Source: Levilactobacillus mulengensis
Lineage (GTDB): Bacteria; Bacillota; Bacilli; Lactobacillales; Lactobacillaceae
Reading direction: 5' to 3'
Assembly: GCF_003946045.1 (NCBI RefSeq)
Contig: NZ_RHNW01000001.1
Location: 1-64,000, forward strand
DNA length: 64,000 bases
Below, one piece after another: positions 9,219 through 17,987 of this stretch. Position 1 is the first letter of the stretch. Each line of letters opens with the position of its first letter. The translations under genes were made by a program, and so were the position numbers. The notes below the pieces were generated by a model, which was given only the letters and a program-made list of their open reading frames with translations, ran no database searches and had not been told where the DNA came from.

Positions 9219-9892
9219 TGCCCCGGGGCGGAACGTTTAATCTGTTAGTGGGGGGTCCCAAGGCTAATTGGCCGGCAGACCTCACTGAGAAAATCGTTGG
9301 CCCCTGGATTGGCGTTGATCGGGGGACTTTACGGTTAATCGATCACAATGTGCAGCCGGTGGCGGCCATTGGGGACTTTGATTCCCTGGCGGCACCGGAG
9401 TTACAACGGGTGCGGCGCAATGTCAAAGACATTCGGCAGTCGCAGCCCGAAAAGGATTTTACCGATACGCAGATGGCGGTCTCCGTGGCCTTTGGGGATT
9501 ACGGGGCCGACAACGTCGACATTTATGGGGCGACGGGCGGTCGGTTAGATCACTTTTTGGCGAACCTCTTTATCGTGTTGGAACCGCAGTACAAGTTGTA
9601 TGCGAGTCGCATTCGGTTGATTGATAAACAGAATACGATTACGTACTATTTACCGGGTCACTACACGTTGCAGAAGGAACCCGACAAGAATTACCTGGCC
9701 TTTGTGCCATTGACGCCCATCGACCATCTCAGCTTGATCGATGAGAAGTATCAGCTCCATGACGAACCGATTCCGTACCCGATTTCCTTTGCCAGCAACG
9801 AGTTTGTCGGCGACACCGGGGAATTTCAGTTTGACACGGGCGTGCTCTGCGTCATCCAAAGCTGTGACACCTACGAGGCGCGGCACGAGTAA
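9218..9892 (+). CDS. thiN: Thiamine diphosphokinase
   Basis: Transfers pyrophosphate from ATP to thiamine to give thiamine diphosphate. 224 aa; motifs GVDRGTLRLI, IGDFDSL, QPEKDFTD and YGATGGRLDHFLANL are the catalytic/ATP region, followed by a beta-sandwich C-terminal domain that binds thiamine. The start ATG overlaps the stop of rpe. Last gene of the rsgA-rpe-thiN run; element R copy 4 follows within 30 bp. Confidence 0.93.
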   Translation: MPRGGTFNLLVGGPKANWPADLTEKIVGPWIGVDRGTLRLIDHNVQPVAAIGDFDSLAAPELQRVRRNVKDIRQSQPEKDFTDTQMAVSVAFGDYGADNVDIYGATGGRLDHFLANLFIVLEPQYKLYASRIRLIDKQNTITYYLPGHYTLQKEPDKNYLAFVPLTPIDHLSLIDEKYQLHDEPIPYPISFASNEFVGDTGEFQFDTGVLCVIQSCDTYEARHE

Positions 9893-9918
9893 GCGTTAGC
9901 TGAACAGCTAGCGGGTTC

Positions 9919-10103
9919 AGCGTCTCCGGACGGGTGAAAATGGGAGCGGTTCGTTGTGGGCGGACGCCCGGAGCCAAAGGACGGTCTCCTGGCTTCCTTT
10001 GCGCCTCATAAGACGAGTCGCAAAGTGACCAATTCCCTAAATGGCTATCGCCATTTAGAGAATTCCCACGACTGGCCCCATTTTCACCCGTCCTGTGGCT
10101 TGC
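9919..10103 (-). repeat. Element R copy 4, short form
   Basis: On the plus strand the closing arms are ggacgggtgaaaatggg (9928-9944) and cccattttcacccgtcc (10077-10093), a perfect 17-bp pair. Inside, hairpin 3 has arms gcccggag/ctcctggc and hairpin 2 has ctttgcg/cgcaaag; copy 1 has ctttgag/ctcaaag, a paired change. Hairpin 1 pairs aattccctaaatggc with gccatttagagaatt, a sequence unlike other copies yet almost fully paired. Read in sense, hairpin 2 keeps the A-G mismatch. Confidence 0.87.
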
Positions 10104-10174
10104 ACTAGTTTTTCAGCTAACTCTCTAGTGTGTTACTGGTCTGAGACGGGTGTTATCCTTTTACTAGAAATGAA

Positions 10175-10222
10175 AAATACGACACACAAAATTCTGTAAA
10201 AAGAATTTCGTGTGTCGTATTT
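10175..10222. terminator. Long hairpin, probable terminator
   Basis: Arms aaatacgacacacaaaattct and agaatttcgtgtgtcgtattt (21 bp, one mismatch) around a 6-nt loop. The tail is only moderately T-rich (atttatttt). It is likely the end of the rsgA-thiN transcript. Confidence 0.55.
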
Positions 10223-10227
10223 ATTTT

Positions 10228-10482
10228 GAAAAAATTTTAAGACAACCCAGCTTGATGAGCGGGTGAGGGCAACCGTCCGCGTCGAGGAGGCTTTGAGAAA
10301 CAGTCTTAAACCTCCGAGTTTGATTTTAGGACACTTCTAATAAGTCTGTTTTGCCAAGAGGCGTCACTGCGGGCCAGCAAAGGTAATCCCTGTTTCACTC
10401 AACCGAACAATGGTAAACTATCATATAGAAGCAATTGTTAATGAATCCAATCAGTGAGGGACTAGATACGAAAAAAATGAAA
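10228..10482. other. Intergenic stretch without a recognised gene
   Basis: No convincing reading frame. An imperfect hairpin near 10285-10320 (ggaggctttgag...cttaaacctcc) might be a decayed piece of element R hairpin 2, but the match is too weak to call. Confidence 0.4.
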
Positions 10483-10483
10483 T

Positions 10484-10518
10484 AAAAAAGCACCAACCAG
10501 CGACTGCTGATTAGTGCT
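10484..10518 (-). terminator. rpmB terminator
   Basis: Minus-strand hairpin agcactaatcagc - agtc - gctggttggtgct, 13 bp with two G-U wobbles that pair only on the minus strand, followed by a T-run (A-run 10484-10489 on plus). It lies 25 bp past the rpmB stop. Confidence 0.85.
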
Positions 10519-10542
10519 TTCAAGATTAGTCATATCTAGAAA

Positions 10543-10728
10543 CTAGACACGAGTGACCTTACCTGACTTCAAAGTCCGAGCTGAAATCCAGACTTTTTTC
10601 GGCTTACCGTCCACTAAGATGCGAACCTTTTGTAAGTTCGGCTTCCAAGCGCGACGACTTGAATTCAAAGCGTGAGAACGCTTGTTACCGAAGCGCGTCC
10701 GCTTGCCGTTGAGAAAATCCTTTGCCAT
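10543..10728 (-). CDS. rpmB: 50S ribosomal protein L28
   Basis: 61-aa basic ribosomal protein of the large subunit, starting [22 protein letters not shown], the typical L28 N-terminus. Ribosome site (aaaggaggg on minus) at good spacing. Single-gene unit with its own terminator, divergent from yloU-fakA as in other Firmicutes. No zinc-binding Cys pairs are seen, so this is the C-minus type. Confidence 0.96.
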   Translation of the reverse strand: MAKDFLNGKRTRFGNKRSHALNSSRRAWKPNLQKVRILVDGKPKKVWISARTLKSGKVTRV

Positions 10729-10907
10729 GGCGTAAACCCTCCTTTATGGATTCATTACTTTTAAAAAGCAGTGCTTTTTACTCACCTGAATAATTTACCA
10801 TACAATTTTGTGGAAAGCAATGTTTTCTTTCAAGGAAATTTACTTGACACTTATTTACCGTAAGAACAAGCATTTCGGTGTTCCTATTTCTATTTTTGCT
10901 TAGGTTG

Positions 10908-10916
10908 TGGTAAGAT
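10908..10916 (+). promoter_or_regulatory. Probable extended -10 promoter of yloU-fakA
   Basis: tggtaagat matches an extended -10 (TGnTAnnnT) about 45 bp before the yloU start. No good -35 is seen at 17 bp. A TTGACA further upstream (about 10855) has no fitting -10. Confidence 0.4.
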
Positions 10917-10961
10917 TAATTTCTGTTAAAGATTCTATATCCAGACAAGGAGGCTATTTCC

Positions 10962-11324
10962 ATGGCCGTAAAGATTAAAACTCAGTACGGAACAATTGAT
11001 ATTACCAATGAAGTGATTGCGACCGTTGTTGGGGGCGCCGCGACTGATAACTATGGTGTCGTGGGCATGGCAAGTAAGAATCAGATTCGTGACAACGTTA
11101 ACGATATTTTACGGCGGGAGAATTATGCCCGCGGGGTCGTCGTTCGCCAAGAAGAGAACGGGGTTGCCATTGACGTGTACGTGATTGCCAGCTACGGAAC
11201 TAAGATTTCCGAAGTTTCACGCAGCGTCCAGTCTAAAGTTAAATATAACCTAGAAACAATGCTGGGGGTTACCGCAAACTCAGTGAACGTCATCGTACAA
11301 GGGGTGCGGGTATTGGCTGATTAG
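10962..11324 (+). CDS. yloU: Asp23/Gls24 family protein YloU
   Basis: 120-aa Asp23/Gls24 (DUF322) protein. Its family includes alkaline-shock proteins that bind the membrane through small anchors. It is always found next to the fatty-acid kinase gene, as here (33 bp gap), but its biochemical role is not settled. The motif pattern IATVVGGAATDNYGVVGM and the C-terminal VNVIVQGVRV are typical. Ribosome site aaggagg. Confidence 0.9.
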   Translation: MAVKIKTQYGTIDITNEVIATVVGGAATDNYGVVGMASKNQIRDNVNDILRRENYARGVVVRQEENGVAIDVYVIASYGTKISEVSRSVQSKVKYNLETMLGVTANSVNVIVQGVRVLAD

Positions 11325-11356
11325 CCAGTCGTACTGAAATCAAGGAGGAAACTTAG

Positions 11357-13048
11357 TTGAAAGTAACAGAAATTACTAATCTTGAGTTTGGTAAGATGGT
11401 CCAAGCCGCCTCGCAAAAGCTAAACCAAAACGCTGATTTTATTAATTCATTGAACGTCTTCCCAGTTCCTGATGGGGACACTGGGACCAACATGAGCCTG
11501 TCGTTACAAAGTGGGGCCAAGTACGAACGCGATGCTGATAGCACGGCGGTCGGTGTCCTGGCCGTGGCTTTGGCCAAGGGCTTACTGATGGGCGCCCGGG
11601 GCAACTCCGGTGTGATCCTGTCCCAAATTTTCCGTGGCTTTTCCAAAAAGTTAGCTGACAAGCAAACGCTGACGGCCCAAGATTTGGCCGATGGCTTCGC
11701 AGCCGGCGCAGAGACCGCCTACAAGGCCGTTATGAAGCCAACGGAGGGAACTATCCTGACCGTTGTTCGTGAGGGTGCTCAGGCGGGCTTAAACACGGCT
11801 AAGGAGTCCGATGACGTCTTAGCTGTGATGGACGCTGTCTTTGAGGCGGCCAAGGCTGCTTTGGCAACCACACCAGACTTACTGCCTGTCTTGAAGCAGG
11901 TGGGCGTGGTGGACTCCGGTGGTCAAGGGTTGACTTTTGTACTGGAAGCCTTTAACGACTCCCTAAACGGCCGTGTCGCTGAAGAGGGCGACTACAAGCC
12001 AGACGATGCTGAAATGGACGAAATGATTGACGCTGCGCACCATCAGAGTGTGCAAGGAAAATTAGATCCTAACAGCATCAAGTATGGTTACTGTACTGAA
12101 ATCATGGTACGTATCGGCCGTGGGAAACAAGTTGACCACGACTTTGATTACGATACCTTCTACAAGTATCTCGCTGATTTAGGGGATTCCCTGTTGGTCG
12201 TGAATGATGAAGAAATCGTCAAAGTTCACGTTCACACGGAACATCCTGGTAAAGTTATTGCCTGGGGCCAAGAATTTGGTGATTTAGCCAAGGTCAAGGT
12301 TGATAACATGCGGATGCAACAGGAAACCATCATGGAGCACGATGAAGAAACTGGGGCCGCTCCGGTGGCCACAGCAACCGACGAAGCCCCTGCCGACACG
12401 GCCATCATTGCGATTGCCGCCGGCGAAGGCCTTGGGACGTTGTTCAAGAGCTTAGGCGTGACCCACGTGGTCAACGGTGGGCAAACCATGAATCCAAGTA
12501 CGCAGGATATCGTGGATGCCATCAACCAGAGCCAAGCTAAACGGGCCATTGTGTTGCCAAACAACAAAAATATTTTCTTAGCCGCTGAACAAGCCGCTAA
12601 GGTCGCTGATATTCCAGCCGTTATCGTCCATTCCAAGACGGTTTCGCAAGGGATGACGGCGATGCTCGGGTACAATCCAGACGCTGAATTGGCAGAAAAC
12701 CAAGAAGCCATGGAAGATAACTTGAGCGCCGTGAAGAGTGGTCAAGTGACCCACGCGATTCGCGATACCCAACTTGATGGGTTTGATATCAAGGAAGGGA
12801 ACTTCATGGGCATCGTTGACGGGACCATCAAGGTGACCGACGCCGATCTGTTAAAGACCGCCGTCGACACGGTGAAGGCCATGCTCGATGATGAGAGTGA
12901 AATTATTACGATTATTTACGGTTCTGACACGACGGCCGAGGTTGCGGAACAGTTGCAACAACAGGTCGAAGCGTTGGATGATGACTTAGAAACAGAAGTT
13001 CATGAAGGGGACCAACCGGTTTACCCATTCTTGATTTCGGTTGAATAA
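11357..13048 (+). CDS. fakA: Fatty acid kinase catalytic subunit FakA (YloV, DAK-like)
   Basis: 563 aa. The N-terminal DhaL-type ATP-binding domain (about 8-200) has NVFPVPDGDTGTNM and GARGNSGVILSQ. The middle and C-terminal DAK1-like regions bind FakB partners. With a FakB fatty-acid-binding protein (not in this window) it phosphorylates exogenous fatty acids, feeding acyl-phosphate to PlsX/PlsY; plsX lies two genes downstream. Translation starts at TTG (11357), 9 bp after a strong aaggagg site. Confidence 0.93.
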   Translation: MKVTEITNLEFGKMVQAASQKLNQNADFINSLNVFPVPDGDTGTNMSLSLQSGAKYERDADSTAVGVLAVALAKGLLMGARGNSGVILSQIFRGFSKKLADKQTLTAQDLADGFAAGAETAYKAVMKPTEGTILTVVREGAQAGLNTAKESDDVLAVMDAVFEAAKAALATTPDLLPVLKQVGVVDSGGQGLTFVLEAFNDSLNGRVAEEGDYKPDDAEMDEMIDAAHHQSVQGKLDPNSIKYGYCTEIMVRIGRGKQVDHDFDYDTFYKYLADLGDSLLVVNDEEIVKVHVHTEHPGKVIAWGQEFGDLAKVKVDNMRMQQETIMEHDEETGAAPVATATDEAPADTAIIAIAAGEGLGTLFKSLGVTHVVNGGQTMNPSTQDIVDAINQSQAKRAIVLPNNKNIFLAAEQAAKVADIPAVIVHSKTVSQGMTAMLGYNPDAELAENQEAMEDNLSAVKSGQVTHAIRDTQLDGFDIKEGNFMGIVDGTIKVTDADLLKTAVDTVKAMLDDESEIITIIYGSDTTAEVAEQLQQQVEALDDDLETEVHEGDQPVYPFLISVE

Positions 13049-13056
13049 CCGGTAAA

Positions 13057-13093
13057 CGAAAAAAGATTGGGCTAATGGTCCAGTCTTTTTTTC
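13057..13093 (+). terminator. Terminator after fakA
   Basis: Hairpin aagattgg...ccagtctt flanked by an A-run and a T7 run. It separates fakA from recG, though readthrough is likely given the tight spacing. Confidence 0.75.
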
Positions 13094-13121
13094 GCTATCA
13101 CCAGTGACGGGAGGGAAGCAC

Positions 13122-15155
13122 ATGACAAGTTTAAGCGATAGCGTCGCCGCCTTAGCAGGGGTCGGCCCCAAGCGGGTTCAGGCGCTCAAGAGTCTCGACA
13201 TTGAAAATATTAATGATTTATTGACCTACTTTCCCTTCCGTTACGAAGACTTACAGGCTAAGGACCCGGCCGAGTTAACCGACCAGGCCAAGGTCACCTT
13301 AAAGGGAACGGTTGCGGGGGCAGCTGTCTTGACGCGGTTCGGTCGTAAGAAAAATCGGTTAAATTTCCGGTTGTTACTGGATGAACACACTGTCATCCCG
13401 GTGACGTTTTTCAACCAACCCTGGCTAAAAGATAAGCTCGAGGTCGGTAATGAAATCGTGGTCTACGGGCGGTTCGATGCCAAACGGCAGAGCCTGGCGG
13501 GGATGAAAATCCTGGCCAGTGCCGACAGCGGCATGGGGTCCATTTACCCGGCCAACAAGGAAATCCGGCAGGGCACGATTCAAAAGCTCGTTGAATCCGC
13601 GTTTGACACCTATGAGCCGGTGATCGTCGACCTGATTCCCGAGGGCTTGCGCGACCAGTACCGCTTGCTTCACCGCAAGCAAATGATTCACGATATGCAT
13701 TTTCCAGCCGACGCCAACGCGGCCCAGGCAGCCCGTCGCACGGCCAAGTTTGAGGAGTTTTATCTCTTTGAGCTGCGTCTACAAATCGTGCGGGAACAGG
13801 ACCACACCTTACATGGCAAGGCGCTACACTACGATTTGGCCAAGCTCAAGGCATTTATCGATTCACTGCCTTATGAGTTGACCGGGGCGCAAAAGAAAGT
13901 CGTTAATGAAATTTGTTTCGATTTGAAACGACCGGTTCACATGAACCGACTCCTGCAAGGGGATGTCGGGAGTGGGAAGACCGTCGTCGCCGCCATTGCC
14001 ATGTACGCCGCGATTACCGCGGGGGCCCAGGCGGCCCTGATGGCCCCGACCGAAATTTTAGCCGAACAACATGCCAATAACCTGGCCAAGCTGTTCGCTG
14101 ATTTCCCAGTCAATGTCGCCCTCTTAACCGGAGCGACCAAGGCCGCGGCCCGCAAGACCCTGTTGCCGCAAATCAAACGGGGTGGCGTGGACCTCTTGAT
14201 TGGGACCCATGCCCTGATTCAGCCCGAGGTCGACTACCATGACCTGGGACTAGCCGTGATCGATGAGCAACACCGCTTCGGGGTCAACCAACGCCAGGCG
14301 TTACGAGAAAAGGGCCAACAGCCCGATGTGCTGGCCATGACGGCCACGCCAATTCCCCGGACCCTCGCGATTACCGCGTACGGTGAAATGGATGTCTCGG
14401 TCATTAACGAGCTTCCCGCCGGTCGGCAACCCATCAAGACCACCTGGATTCGTAGCAATCAGGTCGACGCCACGCTGCGTCAGGTCAAGGCGGAGCTGAG
14501 CACGGGTTCACAAGCTTACGTGGTCACGCCCCTGATTGAGGAATCCGAAGCCGTCGACATGAAAAATGCCGAGGCCATTTACGAACGATTTAAAGAAGAA
14601 TTTGAACCGACCTACAAGGTAGGCCTGCTGCATGGTCGGATGAAAGATGACGAGAAAAATGCCATCATGGATGCGTTCAAGGCCAATGAGTTTCAGGTGT
14701 TGGTCGCCACGACAGTGATTGAAGTCGGAGTCGATGTGCCCAACGCCACGCTGATGATGATTTACGACGCCGACCACTTCGGTTTGGCCCAATTGCATCA
14801 ATTACGGGGCCGGGTCGGTCGAGGAACGCGGGCATCGGCTTGTATTTTAATTGCTGACCCCAAAAATCAATTAGCTGTCGAACGAATGACGACCATGACC
14901 AGTACCAATGACGGGTTTGTGCTGTCGCAAAAGGACTTGGAATTGCGGGGCCCGGGTGATATTCTGGGAAGAAAGCAGTCCGGGGTACCCGACTTTAAGG
15001 TGGGCGATCCCGTGGCCGACCTCAATATTTTAAGCGCGGCGCAACAGGCCGCTAAAGAAACCGTCGCCTCGCCAAATTGGGCGGACAAGGACGATAACCT
15101 GGCTCTGGCAGCGTTTCTCAGCACCACCGCGCACCGCAACACCACCATGGATTAG
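13122..15155 (+). CDS. recG: ATP-dependent DNA helicase RecG
   Basis: Branch-migrating helicase that regresses stalled forks and resolves R-loops and Holliday structures. 677 aa from ATG 13122, preceded by gggaggg; a GTG at 13104 would add only six residues. N-terminal wedge/OB domain, then superfamily 2 motors: Walker A GDVGSGKT, DEQHRFG (motif II), TATPIPRT (motif III) and the C-terminal RGRVGRG (motif VI) with the TRG-like end. Element R copies, being large cruciform-forming palindromes, are the sort of substrate RecG meets (inference). Confidence 0.96.
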   Translation: MTSLSDSVAALAGVGPKRVQALKSLDIENINDLLTYFPFRYEDLQAKDPAELTDQAKVTLKGTVAGAAVLTRFGRKKNRLNFRLLLDEHTVIPVTFFNQPWLKDKLEVGNEIVVYGRFDAKRQSLAGMKILASADSGMGSIYPANKEIRQGTIQKLVESAFDTYEPVIVDLIPEGLRDQYRLLHRKQMIHDMHFPADANAAQAARRTAKFEEFYLFELRLQIVREQDHTLHGKALHYDLAKLKAFIDSLPYELTGAQKKVVNEICFDLKRPVHMNRLLQGDVGSGKTVVAAIAMYAAITAGAQAALMAPTEILAEQHANNLAKLFADFPVNVALLTGATKAAARKTLLPQIKRGGVDLLIGTHALIQPEVDYHDLGLAVIDEQHRFGVNQRQALREKGQQPDVLAMTATPIPRTLAITAYGEMDVSVINELPAGRQPIKTTWIRSNQVDATLRQVKAELSTGSQAYVVTPLIEESEAVDMKNAEAIYERFKEEFEPTYKVGLLHGRMKDDEKNAIMDAFKANEFQVLVATTVIEVGVDVPNATLMMIYDADHFGLAQLHQLRGRVGRGTRASACILIADPKNQLAVERMTTMTSTNDGFVLSQKDLELRGPGDILGRKQSGVPDFKVGDPVADLNILSAAQQAAKETVASPNWADKDDNLALAAFLSTTAHRNTTMD

Positions 15156-15171
15156 CCAAAGGAGATTACTC

Positions 15172-16206
15172 ATGAAAATTGCTGTAGATGCAATGGGCGG
15201 CGACTATGCGCCCGCTGAAATCGTTAAGGGCATCGAATTAGCCCGTGACGCGTACCCAGACATTGAATTTTTACTGTACGGTCAAGAAGAAAAGGTTCAA
15301 CCGCTGTTACAGGACAGTACCCGTATCAAATTGATGCCGGCACCAGAAGTGATTGCCATGGAGGACGAACCCGTTCGTGCCGTGCGCCGGAAGAAAAATT
15401 CCAGCATCGTGCTGGCCGCAACGGCCGTCCGTGAGGGGGAGGCCGACGCCTTCTTCTCCGCTGGAAATACCGGGGCTGTCTTGGCTGCCGGCCTGCTGAT
15501 TGTCGGCCGAATCAAGGGTATCGACCGGCCTGGGCTGACGACCACCTTACCCGTCCTGCAAAAGCCAGACCAATCGAGCTTTGTGATGCTGGACGTAGGA
15601 GCCAACGCCGATACCAAGCCGTTTAACGTCGTGCAATATGCCATCATGGGCCAGTACTATGCTCAATCCGTCATGCACGTGGAAAAGCCCCGCGTCGGCC
15701 TGTTAAATAACGGGACGGAAGCGGATAAGGGTGATAAGAATCACCGGGCTATTCACGAAGCACTGGCTGCGATGGACGAAATTAATTTTGTCGGCAACGT
15801 TGAATCCCGTGAATTACTGAATGGGGCGGCGGACGTGGTCGTGACCGATGGGTTCACCGGAAACGCCACGTTGAAGGCCATCGAAGGCACCGCGCTGTCC
15901 ATGCTGAAGCTGATCAAGGGTGAAATCATGAGCGGTGGCCTGGGTGGTAAAATTGGGGCCAGCATGTTGAAGCCGGTCTTCCGCAACGTTCGGAGCGCCA
16001 TGGACTACTCCCAATACGGGGGGGCCGTACTTCTGGGCTTGAAGGCCCCAGTCGTTAAGACCCACGGCTCCACCAAGGCACCGACCGTTAAGAACACGAT
16101 TGGTCAAATCCATGAACTGATTGCTAGCAAGAGTGCTGACCAGTTAGTCACTTACTTTGCCGAACACGGCGAGCAAATGAGCGCCCTCAAGGAGTCCCTG
16201 AAGTAA
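15172..16206 (+). CDS. plsX: Phosphate acyltransferase PlsX
   Basis: Converts acyl-ACP to acyl-phosphate, the donor for PlsY in phosphatidic acid synthesis. 344 aa, N-terminus VDAMGGDYAPAEIVKG, with the conserved VDGFTGN-like segment (VVTDGFTGNATLKAIEGTA). Start ATG with aaaggag. It follows recG by 16 bp. In most relatives acpP follows closely; here 929 bp of element R copies separate them. Confidence 0.95.
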   Translation: MKIAVDAMGGDYAPAEIVKGIELARDAYPDIEFLLYGQEEKVQPLLQDSTRIKLMPAPEVIAMEDEPVRAVRRKKNSSIVLAATAVREGEADAFFSAGNTGAVLAAGLLIVGRIKGIDRPGLTTTLPVLQKPDQSSFVMLDVGANADTKPFNVVQYAIMGQYYAQSVMHVEKPRVGLLNNGTEADKGDKNHRAIHEALAAMDEINFVGNVESRELLNGAADVVVTDGFTGNATLKAIEGTALSMLKLIKGEIMSGGLGGKIGASMLKPVFRNVRSAMDYSQYGGAVLLGLKAPVVKTHGSTKAPTVKNTIGQIHELIASKSADQLVTYFAEHGEQMSALKESLK

Positions 16207-16239
16207 ACGCCTATAATGGACTAAACGGAGCGCTCTGTG

Positions 16240-16430
16240 TCGCCTTACCGGGCGAGAAAAATGGGCCGGAACGCTGGGGGCAGGACGCCCAGAGCCCAAA
16301 AGCGGTCTCTGGGCTTGCTTTGAGCCTCTAAGAGCGAGTCTCAAAGTCACCATTTCTTGTTTGACGTTAAACCGTCAAACAAGAAATCCCCCGGCTGAGC
16401 CCATTTTTCTCGCCCTCACGGCTTAGCGTC
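16240..16430 (-). repeat. Element R copy 5, short form
   Basis: Plus-strand closing arms gggcgagaaaaatgggc (16250-16266) and gcccatttttctcgccc (16399-16415), perfect over 17 bp but differing from other copies at several paired positions. Inner arms gctggggg/cccccggc replace gctgtggg/cccacggc, a T-A to G-C paired change. Hairpin 3 arms gcccagag/ctctgggc, hairpin 2 ctttgag/ctcaaag. Hairpin 1 atttcttgtttgacg/cgtcaaacaagaaat is fully paired and unrelated in sequence to other copies. Confidence 0.87.
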
Positions 16431-16477
16431 GTTTAGCCCAGTTAGGTGTTCATATCGGGAGCTTCTCTTGATGTCAG

Positions 16478-16745
16478 ATGATTGCCGGAATTGTATGGAC
16501 TGGTGTCATCGCTGGCGTTCCCGGCGGTGGATTCAAGTTGCCCTGCTGTGGGGAACGTTTCCAGCCGAAGAAGCGGTCTGGAACCTCGACTTTGAGCCTG
16601 ATAGACGGTCTCAAAGGCCGTCCCGTGCTCTAGGCTGAGTAAGAAACCTCAGCCAAGACCACCGACACAGCTGGTCAACTTGATCCGCCTCTGGTCACTG
16701 ACGGTGGTGTCGCCCATGTTTCACGTCCTTACGGCTTGGCGTGGT
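16478..16745 (-). repeat. Element R copy 6, long form
   Basis: Minus-strand long copy. Its sense 5' end (right side, about 16721-16745) is a short-form terminus resembling agccg..agg..gtgaaa. The closing arms pair cttgatccgcc (about 16679-16689) with ggcggtggattcaag (16523-16537). In sense, hairpin 1 is gtggtcttggctgag/ctcagcctagagcac with a T-T mismatch. Hairpin 2 is ctttgag then the A-G mismatch. Hairpin 3 has ttccag/ctggaa arms around accgcttcttcgg. Confidence 0.82.
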
Positions 16746-16856
16746 TTAGCCCGTTTAGGTCTTCGCGTCAGGAAACTTTCTTGATGCGAGAGAGCAGTCG
16801 TCAGGTGATTACCTGGCAACACGAATCCGAGGACGCGTACGATACGAGTTAAACGA

Positions 16857-17043
16857 GTGTGAGCCGCAGGGCTGGTGAAAATGGGCTCAGCCGTGGGAGT
16901 TGCCTTAGCGGTTTACCGCTTAGGCAACTGATATCTTTGAGACTCGGTCTGTGAGACTCAAAGTAAGTCTGGAGACCGCCTTTTGGCTCCAGACGTTCGC
17001 CCACAGCGTCCCGGCCCATTTTCACCAGCCCGGAGGCACCAGC
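16857..17043 (+). repeat. Element R copy 7, short form
   Basis: Closing arms gggctggtgaaaatgggc (16869-16886) and gcccattttcaccagccc (17014-17031), perfect 18 bp. In sense order: inner gccgtggg/cccacagc; hairpin 1 agttgccttagcggt/accgcttaggcaact; hairpin 2 ctttgag..ctcaaag, here with an A-A instead of A-G mismatch; hairpin 3 gtctggag/ctccagac with loop accgccttttgg. Opposite in orientation to copies 5 and 6, so the three form a large inverted arrangement between plsX and acpP. Confidence 0.87.
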
Positions 17044-17135
17044 AAAGCCAAGTTTAACCCGGATGATTAATTGGCTAGACAAGGACCGGCAAAACGGTTA
17101 GACTACTATTTGAATACTGTGAGCGAGGGATTACA

Positions 17136-17387
17136 ATGACAAAAGCAGAAATTTTTGACAAGATTGCCGACATTATTGCCGACCGTTTCGAGGCTGACCG
17201 AGATACCATCAACGAACAACTGAACTTCAAGCAGGACTTAGACGCTGATTCCATTGATTTTGTGGAGTTCGTCTTGGAACTGGAAGATACGTTTGGCGCT
17301 GAAATTTCGGATGAAGATGCTGAAAAGCTGAACACCATTGGTGAAGTAGTCGATTACATCGACGCCCACCAGAATCAACAAAAATAA
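17136..17387 (+). CDS. acpP: Acyl carrier protein
   Basis: 83-aa acidic four-helix carrier. The phosphopantetheine-accepting Ser39 sits in DLDADSIDFVEFV (DSI in place of the usual DSL). It carries acyl chains for fatty acid synthesis and supplies PlsX. Ribosome site gcgaggg before ATG. Separated from plsX by element R copies 5-7, it probably depends on its own promoter, which I could not fix. Confidence 0.95.
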   Translation: MTKAEIFDKIADIIADRFEADRDTINEQLNFKQDLDADSIDFVEFVLELEDTFGAEISDEDAEKLNTIGEVVDYIDAHQNQQK

Positions 17388-17400
17388 ATTATTTGAGCGA

Positions 17401-17435
17401 GTCCGGGCCGCAGGTTAAGTCGTCCCGGGCTTTTT
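17401..17435 (+). terminator. acpP terminator
   Basis: Stem gtccggg / cccgggc (one G-T wobble) followed by ttttt, 13 bp past the acpP stop. Confidence 0.75.
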
Positions 17436-17533
17436 CAATCTGGAAATATTTCCCAGTCAGGCAGTCAGTCCACCACCAGAATTATTTTCTCGTGAAAATT
17501 CTGCGTGATTTCCAGTGAAAACGGCTGGATTCA

Positions 17534-17541
17534 GGTATAAT
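17534..17541 (+). promoter_or_regulatory. Probable rnc promoter (-10)
   Basis: ggTATAAT at 17536-17541 is the only strong -10 in this 600-bp gap; a -35 is not obvious (gtgaaa at 15-bp spacing). Starting here the rnc mRNA would have a leader of about 440 nt containing element R copy 8 in sense. Confidence 0.55.
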
Positions 17542-17745
17542 AGTGACTGTGTGTGTCTTTTAGATTGGCTAGTTAGCCATTAACATTTGGGCATAACCCG
17601 TGTTAGGAAGACATTAATTAAAGAAACCAATATCAAAGAAATTAAGTTGGGTGACTCGGGTAACTGTCGGTAGTCGGGGTCGGATTACGAGGATACGTGC
17701 CTTAGATGCGGGCCGGTTAGCCATTTGGTTAAGTTGAGAATTTGT

Positions 17746-17958
17746 TGGGTGTTGCCTTAGCCGGAGGAGGTCAGGGCCACCACCCTGTGACGGTGTTCTT
17801 AGGTTAGGCGGACTTTCCTAGCCTTAGAACATGGGCCAAGCTGGAGATTCACGGTTCTTGTGAAGCTTCGGCTTGAGGTCAAAGACCGCTTCTCAGGCTT
17901 TGACCGTGTCCCATAGGGTGGTGGTCCTGGCAGCCGCAGGCAAATCGGGGAACACCCA
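17746..17958 (+). repeat. Element R copy 8, divergent long form in the rnc leader
   Basis: Outer arms tgggtgtt (17746-17753) and aacaccca (17951-17958), then ccaccaccct with agggtggtgg. Hairpin 1 (17794-17831) pairs tgttcttaggttagg with cctagccttagaaca, with a T-T mismatch. Hairpin 2 (17837-17875) pairs caagctggagattcac with gtgaagcttcggcttg, keeping the G-T wobble and A-G mismatch at the same spacing as copies 2 and 3. Hairpin 3 (17877-17905) has perfect arms ggtcaaag/ctttgacc around loop accgcttctcagg. The closing stems are unlike the other copies. Confidence 0.85.
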
Positions 17959-17987
17959 GCGTATTGAAGAAATGAGGGAATTAGCGC

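Noticed and set aside
10285-10320. Another element R copy between thiN and rpmB
   Set aside because: Only a hairpin-2-like sequence with several mismatches; no closing stem, hairpin 1 or hairpin 3.
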